This document shows positions 54,519-62,504 of a stretch of 64,000 bases of DNA, piece after piece. The stretch spans positions 408,264 to 472,263 of the forward strand of contig NZ_FNBN01000002.1 in NCBI RefSeq assembly GCF_900102545.1, given 5' to 3'. The notes beneath the pieces are model-generated. The model saw nothing but the letters and a program-made list of their open reading frames with translations, was not told the DNA's origin and did no database searches. Position 1 is the first letter of the stretch, and each line of letters begins with the position of its first letter. The position numbers were made by a program, and so were the translations under genes. This DNA is from Chitinophaga filiformis (GTDB lineage Bacteria > Bacteroidota > Bacteroidia > Chitinophagales > Chitinophagaceae).

Positions 54519-57500
54519 TCAGAATGTAACACTTAAACCGGCGAGGAAACTTTTTGAGCTTGGATATGCGCCATAGTCAATCCCCTGTTTCGTGTTGTCA
54601 TTATCGTAGAAGTTTACTTCCGGATCCAGACCGGAATAATCTGTCCATGTCAGGATATTCTGTGCAGTTACATAAATCCTGAGTTGTTTCGCATGAATTT
54701 TCTCCAGTACTCCCCCCGGAAGGCTGTATCCTAATGAAATATTCTTCAGTTTTACGAAAGATCCGTTTTCTACATACCGGTCAGTTACCTGTGCTACCGG
54801 TGCATTGGTGGCCCTGGCCACTTTCCCGTTGGGATTAGTATCGCTATACCTGTCTAGCAACGTGGCAGAGGCATTCAGCGACAGTGTAGGTATTTCCAGT
54901 TTCTGCTGCAGGAAGTTGAATATCTTGTTGCCATAGCTACCCTGGAAAACAAAGGACAGATCAAAGGCCTTATAATTCAGTGTATTGGTAAAACCAAAGG
55001 TCAACTTAGGCTGCGCACTGCCCAGGCTATGTTTGTCGGCAGTTGTGATCACTCCATCTCCGTTGGTATCCACATACTTCGTATCCCCTACCTGCTGCGA
55101 TGCGCCGGTCAATACAGGAATGCCTTTCTGTACGTCCTCTTTCGTAATCAGACCGTTGGTATTATAACCCCAGAAAGTACCCACCGGTTCTCCTACTTTT
55201 ACTATCACAGGGGAAACGTATCCTGTAGGTGCCAATGGGAAATAATAGTCTGTACCATCACCCAGGCTCAGTACCTTATTCCTGTTGGCAGCAAGTACCA
55301 ATGTAGATCTCCAGTTAAAGTCTTTTCCTTTGATGTTATCTGAGGTGATGCTTAATTCCAATCCTTTATTTTCTACACTTCCCACATTCTGTAATACGCT
55401 GGAATAGCCGGTATACAGTGGGAATGGCACATTCAGCAACAGGTCTGTCGTCTTCTTATAGTAGGCGTCGAACGATACATTCACCCGTTTGTTGATCAAT
55501 CCGAAGTCGATACCACCATTGTACTGTGTAGTTGTCTCCCATTTCAGATCCGGGTTGGCGATCTGCACAGGTGCGATACCTGTTACCAGTGCTCCGTTGA
55601 AATAGTAGTTCGATGGCGCCAGTGCAGCCAGTGAGCTATATGGCGGCACTTCCGAATTACCCGTTCTGCCAACAGATAGTCTGAGTTTCAGGTCGCTGAC
55701 AGCATTTCCCCATTGTTGCGCAAAAGTTTCCTTTCCTGCGTTCCACGAAAACCCTACCGAAGGGAAATATCCCCAGCGATTATTCTTTCCCAGTCTGGAG
55801 GAACCATCTGCACGCAATGACAAGGTGAAATTGTATTTATGCTGATAAGAATAATTCACCCTGGCCAGGTAGGAATTCAGAGAAGATTCATGTCCGTCGG
55901 AAACAGACAATACAGCTGTACTGGCATAGTTCAGATTATTAAAGGAAGTAAGGTCATTAGGAAATTTCTGCGCACTGGCCACGGCAGATTCATCCTTCTG
56001 ATGCTGCATGGTATAACCTGCCAGTACGTTCAGGAAATGCTCCTCCCCGAAAGCATGGTCGTAGGTCAGCGTATTCTCATTGATCCAGGTAGTAGCGTTC
56101 AGGCTACCCACAGAAGCATATCCTCCCGTGGCATAACCGGTAGCAGTTCCTCCGGGCGAACCGGCATAGCTGGGAGAATAGTAATTCTGTTTTGTATTGA
56201 TCAGGTCTGCACCGCCTGTTATTTTCAGGGTAAGTTCTTTAAGCAGCTTATATTCCAGTGAAGTATTTGCCAGGATCCTTCTCAGGTAAGTTTTATTGAT
56301 TGTAGAGGCAAAATCCTGGATCGGATTGGTAGGATTAGCGGAAAAAGGACTGCTCGTATTGTAGCTACCATCTTCATTTCTGATCTTTGCTACCGGCGAC
56401 ACCTGCAACAGGTTGGCAAAGGCAGTACTCTGGAAATTGAGGCTGTTATAAGCGTTTCCATATAACTTATCTTCTATCGACTGACTACCGAAGATATTGG
56501 TAGCAATCTTAAGCCGGTCAGTCACCGTACGTTCATAATTCACACGACCAGAGTAACGTTTAAACCCGGTATTAATGATAATACCTCCCTGATCAAAGTA
56601 ATTACCCGAAATAAGGTACCTGGACTTCTCATCTCCTCCCGAAAAGGACAGTTCATGGTTCTGCAGTGCTTTTTTCCGGAGGGCAGCATCCTGCCAGTCG
56701 GAGCCTTCGCCAAGTGCAGCAAGATCTGCATCGCCGTATGTCTTCGGACTTCCTGTGCTCACGTTAATATCGTTTACCAGTTCGCCCCATTGCCTGGCGT
56801 TGAGCAGGTCCAGTTTCTTTCTTACCTGTTGAGTACCAACATATGTATTGTAGCTCACTTCATCATGGCCCCGACGGCCTCTTTTAGTAGTGATAATGAT
56901 CACTCCATTGGCTCCGCGGGAACCATAGATAGCGGTCGCGGAAGCGTCTTTCAGCACCTCTATTGAGGCGATATCGCTGGGGTTGATGGTTGACAATGCA
57001 TTGACACCGGTACCGTTAGAAGCGCCTGTATTTGCGTAGTCGTTGTTATTATAGATGATAAACCCGTCTATCACATATAAGGGAGCATTCCCGAAGCTGA
57101 TTGAGTTCCCGCCACGTACGCGGATGGTAGCCGTACTGCCTGGCTGTCCGGAACTCTGTGTCACAGCTACGCCCGGCACACTTCCCTGCAGGAGATTATC
57201 AAATGCGGCAGCAGGCTGCGCCAGTAATACCTTGGATACGCTGGCCACAGACCCGGTAATATCGCTTTTACGTTGTGTACCATACCCGACCACAACGACT
57301 TCGTTCAGCTGACTTTCATTCTCCTGTAATAGGATCTTTAGCGGAGAACCGTCAGCCTTGATCTCTTGTTTTTTGTACCCTATGAAAACGGCTTCAATAA
57401 TGTATGGCAGCTTCTGACCTGTTTTGAACTGGAAGTTCCCTTTTGAATCGGTCAATACCTGGTTGGTGGTGCCTTTAATTCTGACCAGCGCACCAATGAC

Positions 57501-57635
57501 GGGGGTGGCTGTTTTACTGTCAAGTACAGTACCGGTGAGTGTAGAATTAATTACAGGATCGGAAGAGGATTGGGCATATAACGTTACAGGTGCTATCCCT
57601 GTTAACCAGGAAATAAGCAAGAGAACTTTTTTCAT
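54519..57635 (-). CDS. susC: SusC/RagA TonB-dependent transporter (third locus)
   Basis: 1,038 residues. Signal peptide (about 1-21, VTLYAQ), carboxypeptidase-regulatory-like domain (about 32-105), TonB-box-like NEVVVVGYGTQRKSDITG, plug (about 120-225, with RVRGGNSISFGNAPLYVIDG) and the barrel ending FLAGLSVTF. No STN domain. No sigma, FecR or HTCS gene is adjacent; upstream is a 617-bp spacer with a leader hairpin. It is the first gene of a six-gene minus-strand operon. Confidence 0.95.
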   Translation of the reverse strand: MKKVLLLISWLTGIAPVTLYAQSSSDPVINSTLTGTVLDSKTATPVIGALVRIKGTTNQVLTDSKGNFQFKTGQKLPYIIEAVFIGYKKQEIKADGSPLKILLQENESQLNEVVVVGYGTQRKSDITGSVASVSKVLLAQPAAAFDNLLQGSVPGVAVTQSSGQPGSTATIRVRGGNSISFGNAPLYVIDGFIIYNNNDYANTGASNGTGVNALSTINPSDIASIEVLKDASATAIYGSRGANGVIIITTKRGRRGHDEVSYNTYVGTQQVRKKLDLLNARQWGELVNDINVSTGSPKTYGDADLAALGEGSDWQDAALRKKALQNHELSFSGGDEKSRYLISGNYFDQGGIIINTGFKRYSGRVNYERTVTDRLKIATNIFGSQSIEDKLYGNAYNSLNFQSTAFANLLQVSPVAKIRNEDGSYNTSSPFSANPTNPIQDFASTINKTYLRRILANTSLEYKLLKELTLKITGGADLINTKQNYYSPSYAGSPGGTATGYATGGYASVGSLNATTWINENTLTYDHAFGEEHFLNVLAGYTMQHQKDESAVASAQKFPNDLTSFNNLNYASTAVLSVSDGHESSLNSYLARVNYSYQHKYNFTLSLRADGSSRLGKNNRWGYFPSVGFSWNAGKETFAQQWGNAVSDLKLRLSVGRTGNSEVPPYSSLAALAPSNYYFNGALVTGIAPVQIANPDLKWETTTQYNGGIDFGLINKRVNVSFDAYYKKTTDLLLNVPFPLYTGYSSVLQNVGSVENKGLELSITSDNIKGKDFNWRSTLVLAANRNKVLSLGDGTDYYFPLAPTGYVSPVIVKVGEPVGTFWGYNTNGLITKEDVQKGIPVLTGASQQVGDTKYVDTNGDGVITTADKHSLGSAQPKLTFGFTNTLNYKAFDLSFVFQGSYGNKIFNFLQQKLEIPTLSLNASATLLDRYSDTNPNGKVARATNAPVAQVTDRYVENGSFVKLKNISLGYSLPGGVLEKIHAKQLRIYVTAQNILTWTDYSGLDPEVNFYDNDNTKQGIDYGAYPSSKSFLAGLSVTF

Positions 57636-57720
57636 TAAATTTGCGATTAGTGATTAGACAATACGATACTGCCCCGCGATCATTCGCAGAGTAGTACATC
57701 CAGAGATTTGTTTAGTCAGG

Positions 57721-57744
57721 CCGGCACTGTTCCCGCAGTGCCGG
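57721..57744. promoter_or_regulatory. Perfect 9-bp hairpin in the SusC leader
   Basis: CCGGCACTG (57721-57729) and CAGTGCCGG (57736-57744) enclose TTCCCG. It is 86-109 bp upstream of the SusC start. On the plus strand it is followed by an ACTTTTTA run and would look like a terminator, but no plus-strand gene precedes it. On the minus strand it would be a leader hairpin of the SusC mRNA. Confidence 0.4.
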
Positions 57745-58186
57745 TCAACTTTTTACCATTACAGGCATACAATAAGGTGCACCCCGATTATTTACGATAA
57801 CATTGTTCAACAACATACTTTTAGTTTATAAAGATTACGTTCCCTTTTGCAGGGAATACGGTTTACCGACATGAGTGTTGAGTGGAAATTCGGGCGAAAT
57901 ATGGCCAGGATTAGCGTTTTGTTGTACTTCAGCAACAACAACAGCAGCAGTAGCTTTTGCTGCTGGAGATGTTTCTTATTTGATATTTGGTTGATCCCTT
58001 GTGTGTCATTTGGCAATATATTACAGGGAAGTACGCTTAATTTTCGATTCAAAAATAGAAAGTAATTATTAGTCCACCAAATTAATGTACTAATAAATTT
58101 ATAGGGATGCTGCTTTTCTGTTCATTGCTTATCTAAGTAGTATCTTTCTATGCGATGATAGCGTTAGCCTCCGACCTCCTATATTA

Positions 58187-58216
58187 AGAAAGCATTCTCG
58201 TTTCAGAATGCTTTCT
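58187..58216 (-). terminator. Hairpin terminator after the EamA transporter gene
   Basis: AGAAAGCATTCT (58187-58198) and its exact complement (58205-58216) enclose a 6-base loop. It lies about 37 bp past the stop of the EamA gene on the minus strand. The T-run on that side is poor, so termination may be incomplete. Confidence 0.6.
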
Positions 58217-58252
58217 GTTAGTCTTATTGTTAGTCGCAAATTACAGGAATTA

Positions 58253-59131
58253 CTACACCAGCTTACGCTTACTTCTCACAGAAATCACCGTTTGCAAAAC
58301 AACCGAAGTCCCTACAAACAGTAATCCTACATAAAAAGATGCATTCACCTCCTTCCCTTCTGCAAAAAACAGGAAGGCCATTATTATCGCATAGATAGGC
58401 TCCAGATTGAAACTGAGATTTACCGTAAAGGCAGGTATTCTTTTTAACGTTTCTGCAAACATTATGTACAAAGCCACCGTGCAAATCAACGATAAGAACA
58501 GCAGGTAGATTGTATCCTTTACGCCGGGAATAAGACCTTCGACCGGGAAATAGTGAAGATATATGGGTAGTAAGATCCCTAAACCGATCGTCCCTCCCAT
58601 CATCTGATAGTAATTGATCAACTTACTATCATAGTTTCTCACCAGGCGTTCATTATAAATTGTATAAAGCGCGGCAAAAGCAGAAGAAATTACTCCCAGC
58701 ACGATGCCAAACTGGTAAGATGCGTCAAAATGAAAGATAAGGGCAATGCCCAACAAAGTAAGCAGGCTTAATAAAAGCTCCGTGAGAACGAACCTTTTTT
58801 TATTAAGCAAAGGCTCAAAGATGGCAGTAAAGAAACTGGTCAGACTGTAACAAACAACCCCGATGGAAATGTTAGAATATTTAATGCTGCCATAAAAGAA
58901 CACCCAATGAATGGTGATCAGCATGCCAATTTTTGCAACGTCAAACTTTTGGCGAACCGGAATTGCAGTATTCGCCTTCACCAGCTTCAAAATGAAAAAT
59001 AGCCAGATAAAAGAGAAGAATACCCTATACCAAACCAGCAACCCTTCGTTGAGAGAAATGAGCTTACCAAATACTCCGGTGAAACCAGCAAGCATTACCG
59101 CCACATGTAATATGAGATATGGTCTTTTCAT
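58253..59131 (-). CDS. EamA/DMT-superfamily transporter
   Basis: 292 residues with ten predicted membrane helices and two repeated EamA halves (about 6-138 and 150-282). Recognisable parts are LLVWYRVFFSFIWL and YGSIKYSNISIGVVCYSLTSFF in the first half and AETLKRIPAFTVNLSFNLEPIYAIIM in the second, a typical second-EamA motif. Members export metabolites or amino acids at the inner membrane; substrate unknown. It is a single gene with its own promoter region (471 bp upstream without a gene). No link to its neighbours is evident. Confidence 0.92.
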   Translation of the reverse strand: MKRPYLILHVAVMLAGFTGVFGKLISLNEGLLVWYRVFFSFIWLFFILKLVKANTAIPVRQKFDVAKIGMLITIHWVFFYGSIKYSNISIGVVCYSLTSFFTAIFEPLLNKKRFVLTELLLSLLTLLGIALIFHFDASYQFGIVLGVISSAFAALYTIYNERLVRNYDSKLINYYQMMGGTIGLGILLPIYLHYFPVEGLIPGVKDTIYLLFLSLICTVALYIMFAETLKRIPAFTVNLSFNLEPIYAIIMAFLFFAEGKEVNASFYVGLLFVGTSVVLQTVISVRSKRKLV

Positions 59132-59602
59132 ATAGAATTATCCGCACGTCACTACGGGACAAGCAATTTAATATTAACAGTCAATTGAAATTGGAAGAAT
59201 AAATAAACTACCGACGGAGAGAACCATCAGCTATCTTCTATTGAAGAAATATTAAAATCCCGGAGGAGGGAGACAACTCTTTCTGTTCATAGTTATTGAA
59301 GTAATTCCGGCAAATATAGTAAAAACTAAATTCTCCCGTTCCTGATTCTTATTTCAGGTGAACAAGCTAAAAGCCATGAGCTGGCTCGTTTACAATAAAG
59401 TGTAATAAGCTGTTGGTGGGTGGTTATTCATTTTTGGAAATGTAGTATTGCATAAACCATTTCGTTCATTTTATTAGGGGATGTCATTTGTATGAATAAG
59501 AATTAATAATATTGATGGCAGAATGGTGTTTGTTTCTTTTGATGCCATCTGGGGTCCAAAACAATTTTACCATATCTCTATCTATTGAAATATTGTTAAT
59601 CT
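59132..59602. other. AT-rich intergenic region, 471 bp
   Basis: Between the divergently oriented EamA gene and the HEPN gene. No open frame or strong hairpin was found. It is more AT-rich than the flanking genes on the left and matches the composition of the HEPN pair on the right, consistent with that pair having arrived as a separate unit. Confidence 0.5.
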
Positions 59603-60007
59603 ATGAATAATACACTTTCCTTTAAAGAAAAGTCTGATCAGAGTCTGCTTTCTGCCAGATATTTGATTAAAAAAAAGATCTATTGTAGTAGTGTACATTG
59701 TTCGTTTTACTCCTGTTTACAAACAATGTTTCATTGCTTATTTACGAAGAAAAAGATTGCTAAAAATGAGTTCATTGCGAAAGGTAAACACAACGGCATT
59801 AGCTCACATATGCAGGCATTCAAATTAATTGGCAATGAAATAGCTAATAACGATTTTAAGGATTACAAATGGTATCAGAAACAATATCCGGAACTGAAGC
59901 ACTTAAGAGAAAAAGCAGATTATTCGGATGAATTTATAATACAGGAAGAAGTTCATGACGCCTTAAACAAAGCTAATAGTATTATTTACCTCGTTAATAA
60001 AATTTAA
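59603..60007 (+). CDS. HEPN-domain-like small protein
   Basis: 134 residues. It matches the HEPN fold pattern: a first helix pair with SLLSARYLIKKK and the SSVHCSFYSCLQTMFH segment (about 15-50), and a last helix with LREKADYSDEFIIQEEVHDAL (about 98-118). The RxxADY motif is common in minimal HEPN proteins. The canonical RNase motif (R, four to six residues, H) is not clearly present, so catalytic activity is uncertain. The gene is AT-rich, Lys/Asn/Ile-rich and, with its partner 4 bp downstream, unlike the surrounding genes in composition. Similar HEPN/partner pairs are seen in other Bacteroidota, often as toxin-antitoxin-like or defence-like units, but the role here is unknown. Confidence 0.75.
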   Translation: MNNTLSFKEKSDQSLLSARYLIKKKIYCSSVHCSFYSCLQTMFHCLFTKKKIAKNEFIAKGKHNGISSHMQAFKLIGNEIANNDFKDYKWYQKQYPELKHLREKADYSDEFIIQEEVHDALNKANSIIYLVNKI

Positions 60008-60011
60008 TTCT

Positions 60012-60386
60012 ATGTTTAACAAATCGAATAACTCCTCCGTTGAGTTTATTAAAGAAAAACTGGGGCTTTTAGCCAACGCTTTCAAAACAATTACCATAAG
60101 GTATGCATATAATGATGCAATTAGCACTCATATCGTTGAGCTAACTCCCGAAGAGGAATATTACAATAACACCGCTCTCGACAAATGCTGGATTCCAATC
60201 TCCCTGGAGTTTAAGACATTATTTGAAAACGAAGATATTACCTTCATTTCCTCAGATTCGATACTGAAAATATCGGATCCTGCATTTGAATGGAATACTA
60301 ACGGTAAAATAGCCAAAGAGCAATCCCACTTCCAGTTTCCGAGGGATGTTTTACCAACACCAGGCCAAAGAATTAGTCTGGCCTGA
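60012..60386 (+). CDS. Partner of the HEPN-like protein, function unknown
   Basis: 124 residues, starting 4 bp after the HEPN stop, so translation is probably coupled. The first 95 residues look like a compact alpha/beta domain: FIKEKLGLLANAFKTITIRYAYN, the STHIVELTPEEEYY segment and the end region FENEDITFISSDSILKISDPAFEW. I recall similar proteins next to HEPN genes in Bacteroidota but no named family. The last 30 residues (from NTNGKIAKEQ) look less protein-like and may be read-through into foreign sequence near a truncated tRNA-like site. It could be an antitoxin-type or accessory protein; this is a guess from the pairing. Confidence 0.65.
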   Translation: MFNKSNNSSVEFIKEKLGLLANAFKTITIRYAYNDAISTHIVELTPEEEYYNNTALDKCWIPISLEFKTLFENEDITFISSDSILKISDPAFEWNTNGKIAKEQSHFQFPRDVLPTPGQRISLA

Positions 60387-60479
60387 AAAGACTGAGCTTG
60401 TCGGGCTACATGTCTTCTTAGTTTCACAATTCAATATGATACGTCGTTTACAATTGGCATAATTACACTTACATCAGGA

Positions 60480-60525
60480 GCGAATAGCTCAGTCAGTAGA
60501 GCATTAGCTTGGGAAGCTAATGCTC
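60480..60525 (+). pseudogene. Truncated tRNA-like sequence (5' half, Pro-GGG-like anticodon arm)
   Basis: The segment reads as the 5' part of a tRNA: acceptor strand GCGAA, T8-A9, D-arm GCTC..GAGC, then the anticodon stem TTAGC/GCTAA with the seven-base loop TTGGGAA (anticodon GGG). No variable loop, T-arm or 3' acceptor follows, and the D-loop lacks the usual GG pair. It is therefore not a functional tRNA as it stands. It may be the remnant of an integration event or a chance mimic formed by a terminator hairpin. Confidence 0.5.
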
Positions 60526-60536
60526 TTACTTTTTGT
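60499..60536 (+). terminator. Hairpin terminator between the HEPN pair and the glycosylase gene
   Basis: Perfect 12-bp arms, GAGCATTAGCTT and AAGCTAATGCTC, enclose a GGG loop and are followed by TTACTTTTTG on the plus strand. It ends the plus-strand HEPN transcript; the T-run overlaps the 3' end of the convergent gene. The stem coincides with the anticodon arm of the tRNA-like sequence. Confidence 0.7.
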
Positions 60537-61230
60537 AATCCGCAAACGCCTCCAGGTATTTACTGATAAATTCCTCTTTACGCTTCAACCGGTATTGCAT
60601 GACAAAACGGGGGTGTTCCAGAGGAACAATCGTTTCAAAAAAACCTTCCTTCTCATTCAGTTTCTTCAGGAAGGCGGCATTCTTACCAGTACCAAAGCAG
60701 TAACAGACACGGGTATCCACACCAAATTCCAGTTGCTGACGGATGCTCTTCACCATAAAGTCATATACTGCATTGATCAGCGCTTTACTGTCGTAGTAGT
60801 TATAATTGACTTCAGAGCCATCCGGCTGTATAGCTGTGAATCCCAGCGGAGAAACCGATGCGAAATAGAAATCATGGTAAAAGGCAGCAGGCCCTCCATA
60901 TGCGCTGATCACATCATAAACGAATACAGACGAAGGCTCGTGTGTTTTCAGCCCTTCAATACCAATTCCCAGCACTTCTGTCAATCTTTTGGTATCTGTA
61001 AAGGGAATACCGGTCGCGCCAGAACCTAAGCGGCCGGGATTAATACCCATAATTATGCGACGCGGATGATGATCGTTATAATACTTGCGGTAAAATTGCT
61101 GCATGATATCCATCACCTGCGGCTGCTCACGGAAAGGGTTCATGATCCTGACGCCCGGTGGCAGGGAGCCTGTATAATGCAGGTTGGTATTGAAATCAAT
61201 GACGTGGTCGGCAAATGTCTTCTTCTTCAT
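60526..61230 (-). CDS. SMUG2-type uracil-DNA glycosylase family protein (DUF4918-like)
   Basis: 234 residues. The uracil-glycosylase fold motif is IIMGINPGRLGSGATGIPFTDT (about 59-80), with the active-site-type Asn in GINPG, and the second motif HPRFVMQYR is near 208-216. The family is found mainly in Bacteroidota and is related to SMUG1, removing uracil or damaged bases from DNA. It is a cytoplasmic protein. It is convergent with the HEPN pair, its 3' end touching the terminator there. Confidence 0.85.
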   Translation of the reverse strand: MKKKTFADHVIDFNTNLHYTGSLPPGVRIMNPFREQPQVMDIMQQFYRKYYNDHHPRRIIMGINPGRLGSGATGIPFTDTKRLTEVLGIGIEGLKTHEPSSVFVYDVISAYGGPAAFYHDFYFASVSPLGFTAIQPDGSEVNYNYYDSKALINAVYDFMVKSIRQQLEFGVDTRVCYCFGTGKNAAFLKKLNEKEGFFETIVPLEHPRFVMQYRLKRKEEFISKYLEAFADYKK

Positions 61231-61440
61231 GATAGGATTTGGGCAGTAAAAATACGCTGTTTCTTCTTAGCGTAATACAATTACCGGATACTTTTCCCCT
61301 AAATGAGCCCTGCCTATTCACGGTCTCATCTGACCGGTTCAGCACAAATTTAGCCTCCTTAACGGACTTTTACATTGCCTCCACCCCCTCATAAGTCTAG
61401 TTTTGATCTATCAATCACTCACAGATCTAAACTTAAAACT

Positions 61441-62391
61441 ATGAGAAACAACAGAACAATTATTGCTATGAAACGTCTCGCCTTATTCGCCATGCTGGCG
61501 CTGAGCATTGCCTCCTGCGATAAAGACGAAACACCATCCAAAGACAATGAAACAGTAACAGTAGATTATCACCAGACAGCCACCACACAGTTTATTGACG
61601 CAGGTGATACAAAGTATGCTTACCGGGTTTTAGGAGAGAAAAAAGATACTCCACTGATCCTCCTGTCTCCGCTGGGAGCGTCAATGGATGACTGGGATCC
61701 GGCTATTACCAATGGGCTTGCTCAAAAACACAAGGTGATCATATTTGACAACCAGGGTGTGGGATCATCCACAGGTAAAACACCGGCTACGATTGCTGAT
61801 ATGGCAAAAGGCGCTGTCACATTTATAAAAGCGCTGGGCTATAATAAGGTGAATCTGATGGGCTTTTCTATGGGAGGATTTGTTACACAACAGATAGCGC
61901 TTACTGAACCAACGCTGGTAAATAAGATCATACTAACCGGAACCGGTCCAAAAGGTAGTGAAGGACTATCCAATCTGCCTAATTTATTGTCAGCCGCTGC
62001 AGGCCTGAGCCCTGAAGAGTCCTTCCTTCTCTTCGGATTCACATCATCCGCAGAAAGCAGAAATGCTGGCAAACTGTCTTATGCAAGAGTACAGAAACGC
62101 ACGGTAAACCGCGATGCACCATTAAGTAATGAAAGCTTTAGCGCTCAATTGACAGCGGTGCTGGCATGGGCTCAACCATATCCCAATGCGTTAAAAGAGC
62201 TCGAAACGATCACACAACCTGTTCTGCACATACAAGGCCAGAAAGACGTTCCTGTTCCTGTGATCAACGCAGTTAACATGTCTCAGCATATACCAAATGA
62301 CCGTCTGTCCGTTTATCCGGATGCAGGTCACGCTGCGTTTACGCAGTATCCCGAACAGTTTGTACAGGAGGCAAACGACTTTTTAAAATAA
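61441..62391 (+). CDS. Alpha/beta-hydrolase lipoprotein
   Basis: 316 residues from the ATG at 61441; an ATG at 61468 (MKRLALFAMLAL) is equally plausible as the start of the lipoprotein signal, which ends at the Cys in LSIASC. The hydrolase core has the oxyanion-side HG-like LLSPLGASMDDWD, the DNQGVGSS segment, the nucleophile Ser in GFSMGGF, the acid Asp in GQKDVPVP, and the final His in DAGHAAF. All are in the usual order. Substrate unknown; anchored in the periplasm or outer membrane. Followed by a strong terminator. Confidence 0.9.
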   Translation: MRNNRTIIAMKRLALFAMLALSIASCDKDETPSKDNETVTVDYHQTATTQFIDAGDTKYAYRVLGEKKDTPLILLSPLGASMDDWDPAITNGLAQKHKVIIFDNQGVGSSTGKTPATIADMAKGAVTFIKALGYNKVNLMGFSMGGFVTQQIALTEPTLVNKIILTGTGPKGSEGLSNLPNLLSAAAGLSPEESFLLFGFTSSAESRNAGKLSYARVQKRTVNRDAPLSNESFSAQLTAVLAWAQPYPNALKELETITQPVLHIQGQKDVPVPVINAVNMSQHIPNDRLSVYPDAGHAAFTQYPEQFVQEANDFLK

Positions 62392-62425
62392 TTAGTTAGC
62401 AATTCTTTTCTAAAGGATATTCTAA

Positions 62426-62460
62426 GCCGCATATATCAAATGGTATATGCGGCCTTTTTT
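62426..62460 (+). terminator. Rho-independent terminator after the alpha/beta-hydrolase gene
   Basis: GCCGCATATA (62426-62435) and TATATGCGGC (62444-62453) enclose an 8-base loop that can pair further, followed directly by CTTTTTTATT. A textbook plus-strand terminator 35 bp past the stop, between convergent genes. Confidence 0.85.
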
Positions 62461-62504
62461 ATTGGAGTCTTCTTGATATAGACCAGCGTAGCTATGATTG
62501 CACA

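Larger units (their letters stand above)
57636..58252. other. Intergenic region upstream of the third SusC gene, 617 bp
   Basis: Two overlapping short frames on opposite strands around 57807-58065 have no protein-like character. A CAA/CAG/GCT-type trinucleotide run lies near 57931-57960. A GC hairpin at 57721-57744 and a terminator-like hairpin at 58187-58216 are described separately. The SusC promoter should lie in the first 200 bp. Confidence 0.6.

Noticed and set aside
57807..58065. Two overlapping short frames on opposite strands
   Set aside because: The Leu/Gln run comes from a trinucleotide repeat; neither has a start context, domain or operon context.
60480..60555. Functional tRNA-Pro gene
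   Set aside because: No T-arm, variable loop or 3' acceptor strand follows the anticodon arm, and the D-loop lacks the GG pair.
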